32,724 nucleotides of DNA. Source: Planctomycetaceae bacterium. GTDB lineage: Bacteria; Planctomycetota; Planctomycetia; Pirellulales; Thermoguttaceae. The DNA lies in contig JAITST010000449.1 of assembly GCA_031287585.1 (NCBI GenBank), positions 1 to 32,724 of the forward strand. Reading direction: 5' to 3'. Each line of letters starts with the position of its first letter. Within the stretch, counting starts at the first letter, position 1. The notes beneath the pieces are model-generated. The model made no database searches, was not told the origin of the DNA, and saw only the letters and a program-made list of their open reading frames with translations. Positions 27,456 through 32,724 of the stretch are shown here, in pieces. A program made the translations under genes and the position numbers.

Positions 27456-28085
27456 CTACTCAGATGCTACCTCTGTGGCACCTGATTTCCTTGTTCTGCG
27501 GCGTAACGTCGCCGCCAGACCTACACAACCACCAAACAGTATCAATGCCGTTGCCGGTTCGGGGGTGACTGGTGGTTCAGGAGGAACTGGCGGGGGTTGC
27601 GGTTCATCAGGTGGTTCGGGGGTACCTGGTGGAAAGTTTCTGTTACCCGGAGAATACGGCGGCGTGTATGATGCTAGCGTTGCAGGGGCATCGCCGTATA
27701 CCGCTTCCGGTCTATCGTTCGGGTTGTACGACCATTCTTGATATGGCAAGTCCATCTCTTCAGCTGCACCACCAGCGGGATTTTCTGTACACGTCGCTAA
27801 TGTCAGGTCGGTCGTACTTTCTGTTGCTGTGAAATCCTTCATAACCAGCGGCGAATTGCTGTTAAGTTGTGGAGTTGACATTGTACCAGCCCCTGCCCCA
27901 ACCCTCGCACCGCCGGAACCGCCGAATAACTCGCTACCAGTGAAATCACCTTCACCAGAAGCAATGTTGCCGTTTTTGTACAAGTCAGCCGCAACAGGTC
28001 CCGCAAGAACATCTGCCCTCGCGACCTGATTAGTCAAAATCGCCACAAACAATATCACTAACGATAATTTTAAAAATTTTGTCAT
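27456..28085 (-). CDS. PEP-CTERM sorting domain-containing secreted protein
   Basis: Signal peptide MTKFLKLSLVILFVAILTNQVARA; C-terminal VTPEPATALILFGGCVGLAATLRRRTRKSG (PEP motif, TM, Arg cluster); Pro-rich spacer PEPPDEPQPPPVPPEPP. Confidence 0.92.
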   Translation of the reverse strand: MTKFLKLSLVILFVAILTNQVARADVLAGPVAADLYKNGNIASGEGDFTGSELFGGSGGARVGAGAGTMSTPQLNSNSPLVMKDFTATESTTDLTLATCTENPAGGAAEEMDLPYQEWSYNPNDRPEAVYGDAPATLASYTPPYSPGNRNFPPGTPEPPDEPQPPPVPPEPPVTPEPATALILFGGCVGLAATLRRRTRKSGATEVASE

Positions 28086-28370
28086 TGTTCCCTCTCAAAT
28101 CTAATGGAATGGACGGGTTTTGTTTTCTCAGTCTGTATGAGTTGCTACTCATTTCATATAGAACATACCAAAATGTTCTGAATTTCTTCAAACATAGCAC
28201 GCAAACATCGCGCCAGTCAGTTTGTTTCAGGTTTGCTCCATTCCGCACCGCGAACCTGAACGACCATACATTATATATCATTTTTACAGATAATGCAAGT
28301 GGGAGTAAACAAACTATCAATTATGGGACATTAGCCAGATGATTATCCGTTGTTTTCCACAAAATCGGCG

Positions 28371-28399
28371 TTGCAAAAACACAAAAAAAATATTATAAT
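28371..28399 (+). promoter_or_regulatory. Near-consensus sigma70-like promoter for the cation antiporter gene
   Basis: TTGCAA (28371-28376) - exactly 17 nt - TATAAT (28394-28399), enclosed by inverted repeat AATCGGCG (28363-28370) / CGCCGATT (28400-28407). Confidence 0.65.
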
Positions 28400-28522
28400 C
28401 GCCGATTGCCATTTTGGACACAATATTTTTGTCTGTTCTATGTGTTGCAAAATTAAGCATCGGTGCATTTTTTTGATGCAGCAAGTGGATATTTTCGCAT
28501 TTTTAGTTTTTTTTACAAATTT

Positions 28523-28558
28523 CAGTTTAGAGTACAGTTTGAATGTACTGGCAAACTG
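28523..28558 (+). promoter_or_regulatory. Leader hairpin just upstream of the antiporter start codon
   Basis: Two-part stem: cagttt (28523-28528)/aaactg (28553-28558) and agtaca (28531-28536)/tgtact (28544-28549), ending 19 nt before ATG 28578. Confidence 0.5.
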
Positions 28559-28577
28559 TGATACCAACTGTTATTAT

Positions 28578-29639
28578 ATGCTAGACATACTTATCGAATA
28601 TGGTCTCTTGGGGGCTTTTTTATTGCTTGTGATTGGTTTGATACTTTTAATCGGCGGTGGTGAGATTTTGGTTCGTGGTGCGTCGCGGCTTGCTATAACG
28701 CTCGGTATTTCACCACTTGTTGTTGGGCTGACGATTGTTGCTATCTGTACCAGTGCACCGGAGTTGGCAGTTTCGGTAACGTCTTCATTGTATGACAGAA
28801 GCGGGATGGCACTCGGAAACGTTGTAGGTAGTAACATCTGTAATGTATGTTTGATACTTGGACTCGCGGCGGTTTTACGTCCTTTACAAGTTTCGGCATC
28901 ACTGCTTCGGCGCGAGATACCATTGATGATATTCCTATCGTTTGTGGTTTTGATATTCGGCTACTTGGGCGGTTTGGGAAACATTATCGACATAATTGAA
29001 GGACGTTTCGATGGCAGAATAACTCGTTTCGAAGGTGCAGTTCTAACACTTGGTATGGTCGCGTATCTGATGTGGACAGTTTATGAAATTCGCAAAAATC
29101 CAAAACAGGATGCAGAATATATTGCGGAAATGGAGGGGAAAGTGTTAGGTGATAACGCTACGGTTTCTATGTTCGGTATTACCGGACGAATAGTCGCGAG
29201 TGTTTGTGGGATAATTATCGGACTTGGCTTGCTTTTACTAGGTAGCGATATGTTGATAAAAAGTGGAACACGTATCGCGATAGAGTTTGGCGTGAGCGAA
29301 CTCGTAATTGGTTTGACCGTGTTAGCAGTTGGAACATCGTTACCTGAACTGGTCGTATCGGTAGTCGCGGTGTTACGTAAGAAATCCGACATTGCAATCG
29401 GTAACGTTGTCGGTAGCAATATATTCAACATACTAGGCGTACTCGGTTTGTCGGCGTTTGTCTCACCGCAAGGTCTCGAAGTTGATCATCGTGCGATGCA
29501 GTTTGATATTCCTGCGATGATAGTAACGTCGATTTTCTGCATAATACTATGTTTTACCGGACAGCGAATAAACCGTTTCGAGGGAATTTTCCTACTGCTA
29601 ATCTATGCAATGTACATTGGATTAGCATGTCTTGCATAG
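28578..29639 (+). CDS. CaCA-family calcium/sodium (cation/proton) antiporter
   Basis: Start refined to MLDILIEYGLLG; two alpha repeats (AICTSAPELAVSV...GNVVGSNICNVCLILGLAA; AVGTSLPELVVSV...GNVVGSNIFNILGVLGLSA); ~10 hydrophobic segments. Confidence 0.92.
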   Translation: MLDILIEYGLLGAFLLLVIGLILLIGGGEILVRGASRLAITLGISPLVVGLTIVAICTSAPELAVSVTSSLYDRSGMALGNVVGSNICNVCLILGLAAVLRPLQVSASLLRREIPLMIFLSFVVLIFGYLGGLGNIIDIIEGRFDGRITRFEGAVLTLGMVAYLMWTVYEIRKNPKQDAEYIAEMEGKVLGDNATVSMFGITGRIVASVCGIIIGLGLLLLGSDMLIKSGTRIAIEFGVSELVIGLTVLAVGTSLPELVVSVVAVLRKKSDIAIGNVVGSNIFNILGVLGLSAFVSPQGLEVDHRAMQFDIPAMIVTSIFCIILCFTGQRINRFEGIFLLLIYAMYIGLACLA

Positions 29640-29642
29640 GTT

Positions 29643-29826
29643 CTGCACTTTCCAAAAATTCACGATGGTAAATATGCGTAAAATACGGTATTGCAAAATG
29701 TGTTTATTAAATGCGTTCTTGGTTTCTTCAGCGAAGATGTATTTAATTCAATGTAAAAATGTACAAAATGCGTTTTTTATGGGGTGTTAGGATGGCATTT
29801 TTGCCACATTTATTTGGAAAGTGCAG
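29643..29826. mobile_element. Candidate MITE-like element (184 bp) with 14-bp perfect terminal inverted repeats
   Basis: CTGCACTTTCCAAA at 29643-29656 and TTTGGAAAGTGCAG at 29813-29826; the same motif recurs at 1715-1732. No convincing target-site duplication seen. Confidence 0.45.
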
Positions 29827-29872
29827 TTGATATCGAAGATGTTGTTCTTCGGGATATTGTCGATTTTCCAAG

Positions 29873-30190
29873 TTGAACATTCAACGGTTTGACAGCATTA
29901 ACGTTATCGGTAATGAACTAATTTTAACTAGCGGTAAACAATTCAAGTTGAAAATTGCTAAGGGGAAAAAGAAATTAGTACAAAAACTCATTAACGAAAA
30001 ATATCCTTCTGGTGGTCTCATTACGGAACGTGATATTTCCTTGCAAGAATTGAAATCCTTACCTGCTATTGACTTCGATAAACGAACCGCTATCAAAAGA
30101 GAAATTGATGATATAGTGTTCGCAATGTATTTCGACGTTGCCGTCAAAGATGTTGTAAAACTCGAATTTTATGAGTATGTCAATTCGTAA
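29873..30190 (+). CDS. Hypothetical protein, possibly a gene remnant
   Basis: 105-aa ORF from TTG; preceded by a stop 45 nt upstream in the same frame; C-terminal KREIDDIVFAMYFDVAVKDVVKLEFYEYV is vaguely reminiscent of C-terminal tails of Eco57I-type N6-adenine methylases. Confidence 0.4.
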   Translation: MNIQRFDSINVIGNELILTSGKQFKLKIAKGKKKLVQKLINEKYPSGGLITERDISLQELKSLPAIDFDKRTAIKREIDDIVFAMYFDVAVKDVVKLEFYEYVNS

Positions 30191-30350
30191 AACGCTGAGG
30201 TATCGCACGTCTTGAGGTCAGCGATTCCGTGTTCGGAATTGACAACGTAGTCCGTTATGCTAACGCAATTTTTAAGAGTGTTGACTATATGTTTGGCGAC
30301 GAAACAGAAGCCAGAACGTAGTGTTGCTTATCGTGGTTGATTACAGCATC

Positions 30351-31358
30351 TTAACTCACATCTTCGTACTGTCCAACTGACGTTATTGTAACTGGTTCTA
30401 TACTTTTTGTTTCGCCGTAATGTATGACTACGGTTGATGATTCCAGATTGTATTTGTCCGGTCTTGTAAAGCGTAACAACAATGCGGTAGCGATTTGTTT
30501 TGCTATGGTAATGTTTTCTGGTTGTGTTAAGTCGTTGCCGATTATCATTACCGTTGTACCGCTGAAATTGTTTGGTACTAGCATCAATGACGGTCGTTTG
30601 TTCGGTCGATTGAATAGGTCTTGCAGCCGCAAACATTGTTGCTCGTTCCTTGCGACTACCGCCTTTAGCCGCTCGTTGAGACGTAATTGACGACCGTTGC
30701 TCAAAACTTCTGTGTCCCACGTTATTGGGTTTGGTTCGTAACGAAACAGGTCGCGGAGACGCGGAGCGTAAGATTTTTCGCATAGCAGACATCCGGTTGA
30801 CGGTTGCGGAATCGTTTTGATACCAAGTTTCCGAGCGAGATTTATCAAGCTCGTTCGCCCGCGACCACTAAACCCGCCGAGTTTGTCGCGGTTGATTAAA
30901 CCGGATTTTTCAGCGTCTGTTGGCGGAAGATGTTTCGCACAAAGTGGGCGTAGCAAATGTCCGTCCAATTGCGATTCACGTTCAATCAATTCGAGTTGAT
31001 GAAGCATTTGACTATTGGGGCGTTGTCCAACAACTTCACCTGTTGCGACAAAATCGGCATTATGTTTTACCATCATTTCCTTCGCGACACGACACATCAT
31101 AATCCTGCAATCAATACACGGATTAACTGCCTTACCGTATCCCCAATGCGGATTTGCTATTATCTTTAAGTACGAATTGTCTGTCCGATAAACTTCAATC
31201 GGAGCGTTAAGAGCCGTCGCCTGCTGCACAGCGAAATTAGAACGGTCGTGAAATTGCGTGACGAAGTTGACAAGTAAACACTCAATAGATTGTTCCTGCA
31301 AAAACCGAACAGCAAGCGAACTATCGAGACCACCGGAGAAAATAACGATTGCTTGCAT
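30351..31358 (-). CDS. PP-loop (ThiI/MnmA-like) tRNA thiolation-type protein with C-terminal domain
   Basis: Start refined to MQAIVIFSGGLDSSLAVRFL (PP-loop SGGLDS); NPCIDCRIMMCRVA, FVATGEVVGQRPNSQ and STGCLLCEKSYAPRLRDLF motifs; separate C-terminal domain. Confidence 0.85.
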   Translation of the reverse strand: MQAIVIFSGGLDSSLAVRFLQEQSIECLLVNFVTQFHDRSNFAVQQATALNAPIEVYRTDNSYLKIIANPHWGYGKAVNPCIDCRIMMCRVAKEMMVKHNADFVATGEVVGQRPNSQMLHQLELIERESQLDGHLLRPLCAKHLPPTDAEKSGLINRDKLGGFSGRGRTSLINLARKLGIKTIPQPSTGCLLCEKSYAPRLRDLFRYEPNPITWDTEVLSNGRQLRLNERLKAVVARNEQQCLRLQDLFNRPNKRPSLMLVPNNFSGTTVMIIGNDLTQPENITIAKQIATALLLRFTRPDKYNLESSTVVIHYGETKSIEPVTITSVGQYEDVS

Positions 31359-31371
31359 AAGGATTCTTACC

Positions 31372-32508
31372 TTACCTAATGTCAGACCGCAATACTTCGG
31401 CGAGATATGATTTTCCGCCTTTCTTAAATTCAAACTGCCTCGCTACAGTCCTTGGGTGTAATGGAAATGCTTTGGTTACTTTTTTACCGATTATCTTTGA
31501 TTCAAACTGTTTCGCAGATTCTTCGTCACCCATCTTGTGGCAGATTTCCGCCATCTCTACCGCCGCTCCCCTCTCACCAACCGCTGGTATAAGATAACGC
31601 AACGCTTCCTGAAAACGATTTTGATATGCCAACGACCTGCCGAGCAAACGTTGTACACGCGCATCATTAGGATTGTCAACGAGTGCGTTACGCATCAATA
31701 CTTCACTCTGGCGGTACTTTTGACATTCCTCTAAAAACAATGCGTAATCAGTTGTCAACTGAATACTGTTCCACGCTGACAACGAAAGAGCACGTTTGAA
31801 ATATCCCTCCGCGATGTCGCGTTTTTCCTGCCGCCAACAAACGACCGCCAAACGGTGATAGACGTTACCCAAGTTGACAACATTTTCTGGGGGCGTTTTA
31901 TTGCCGAGCCATGATTCCTGTCTCTTTTGTAATTGCTGTTGCAACCTGATAACCTGTAAGTAATCCTGCTCCGCTTCAGGAAAATGATTTTCCAATTCGT
32001 TACGAACACCTTGTGACAACAAGGCCGACGGCGATGGACTCTCAACACTCGCATGTACCTCATCAAGCCACTGTTCGTCTTTCGGTACCGACTTTCGCGT
32101 GGCTGATGTAACAGAGTGACCGGCGTTCACAAACCAATTTTTAGTCGCGTCAGATGCTTTCTTAAAAGACTCTGTAAACTTATTCGGTCTCTTCTCTTGA
32201 TCAGATGAAATCTCATCGGCTTGCTGACCTACGAAGGTCGCGTTAAGAACGGGTGGCACAGGCACAATCTCCGCGTCTTGTGAATCAATCTTTGTATTTT
32301 GCGCAGACGGAATAACTACTACATCGCCACCATAAGACGGTGCATATTCAGCAACGACAGTACGAAATTCTGACGACTGCGTTGACTTACTAGGCAACGG
32401 TAAGCCACGCAAACCCTGCCCAAAAACGCTCGCCGCCGTCATCACAAACAGTACCAGCATTGCTGCGGCAACGCAAAACCGTAACGATGAATGATGTAAT
32501 CGTAACAT
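31372..32508 (-). CDS. Secreted TPR-repeat protein
   Basis: Signal peptide (FCVAAAMLVLFVMTAASVFGQ); TPR-like repeats (NVVNLGNVYHRLAVVCWRQEKRDIAEGYFKRALSL; PNDARVQRLLGRSLAYQNRFQEALRYLIPAV). Confidence 0.82.
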   Translation of the reverse strand: MLRLHHSSLRFCVAAAMLVLFVMTAASVFGQGLRGLPLPSKSTQSSEFRTVVAEYAPSYGGDVVVIPSAQNTKIDSQDAEIVPVPPVLNATFVGQQADEISSDQEKRPNKFTESFKKASDATKNWFVNAGHSVTSATRKSVPKDEQWLDEVHASVESPSPSALLSQGVRNELENHFPEAEQDYLQVIRLQQQLQKRQESWLGNKTPPENVVNLGNVYHRLAVVCWRQEKRDIAEGYFKRALSLSAWNSIQLTTDYALFLEECQKYRQSEVLMRNALVDNPNDARVQRLLGRSLAYQNRFQEALRYLIPAVGERGAAVEMAEICHKMGDEESAKQFESKIIGKKVTKAFPLHPRTVARQFEFKKGGKSYLAEVLRSDIR

Positions 32509-32565
32509 AGTACACTCGCGTCAAACAACAGTATGAAAAAACACAACCACAGGCGGTTATCGGCA

Positions 32566-32574
32566 ATCATAGCA
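32566..32574 (-). promoter_or_regulatory. Putative extended -10 element for the TPR/PP-loop operon
   Basis: Minus-strand TGCTATGAT ~60 nt upstream of the 32508 start; -35 not recognisable. Confidence 0.35.
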
Positions 32575-32724
32575 TGTGAAATGTAACAGTAACGGCAGTA
32601 TCTAAAAAAATGACTCACATGTAGTTAGCATAAATAACAAAATAGGAACAGGTTATCAGACAAGAAGACAAAGGGAAGACGGCAGAGGAATATCGGGTGA
32701 CGATAGTTTTTTGTATTCTATCCT

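Noticed and set aside
27430-27741. Gly-rich 103-aa ORF on + strand
   Set aside because: It is the antisense of the Pro-rich PEP-CTERM spacer and overlaps its terminator region; no independent support.
28400-28577. yybP-ykoY (Mn2+) riboswitch upstream of the antiporter
   Set aside because: The conserved sequence elements of that class are not recognisable; only generic hairpins are seen.
28350-28577. N-terminal 76-aa extension of the antiporter ORF
   Set aside because: The promoter's -10 (28394-28399) lies inside this region, and the residues are Cys/Phe-rich without family similarity; MLDILIEYG at 28578 matches the expected antiporter N-terminus.

Overview
This ~32.7 kb window looks like a bacterial chromosome segment, most likely from a planctomycete (PVC group). 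The lineage is inferred from family content (SBP_bac_10/DUF1559-like lipoprotein, SHD1-like and GYF_2 domains, PEP-CTERM protein, PhoPQ-activated protein family, DUF1638, excisionase-HTH protein with C-terminal TM segments) and was not checked by search. I support about 17 CDSs. The largest is a ~2,390-aa tandem-duplicated UvrA with four intact ATPase sites and a ~375-aa C-terminal extension I could not assign. Others include a ~1,509-aa autotransporter, a GH172/DUF2961 protein, an EEP-family phosphatase/nuclease, a ferredoxin-nitroreductase fusion, a CaCA antiporter, a PP-loop thiolase-like protein and a solitary AAA ATPase. I saw no rRNA, tRNA, CRISPR array, intact transposase or complete defence system. 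The most interesting unexplained signals are: (i) an 18-nt motif (TTTTTGGAAAGTGCAGAA) present twice, plus a third 14-nt copy, that forms terminal inverted repeats around a 184-bp and possibly an 81-bp MITE-like element; (ii) the unassigned UvrA C-terminal extension; (iii) a near-consensus promoter enclosed by an inverted repeat, with a structured leader, upstream of the antiporter; (iv) perfect palindromes at 17030-17045 and 19965-19992 and a ~120-bp imperfect inverted repeat abutting the AAA ATPase; (v) a putative HTH protein with acidic repeats and a hydrophobic C-terminus. I do not see clear evidence of a wholly new multi-gene system.
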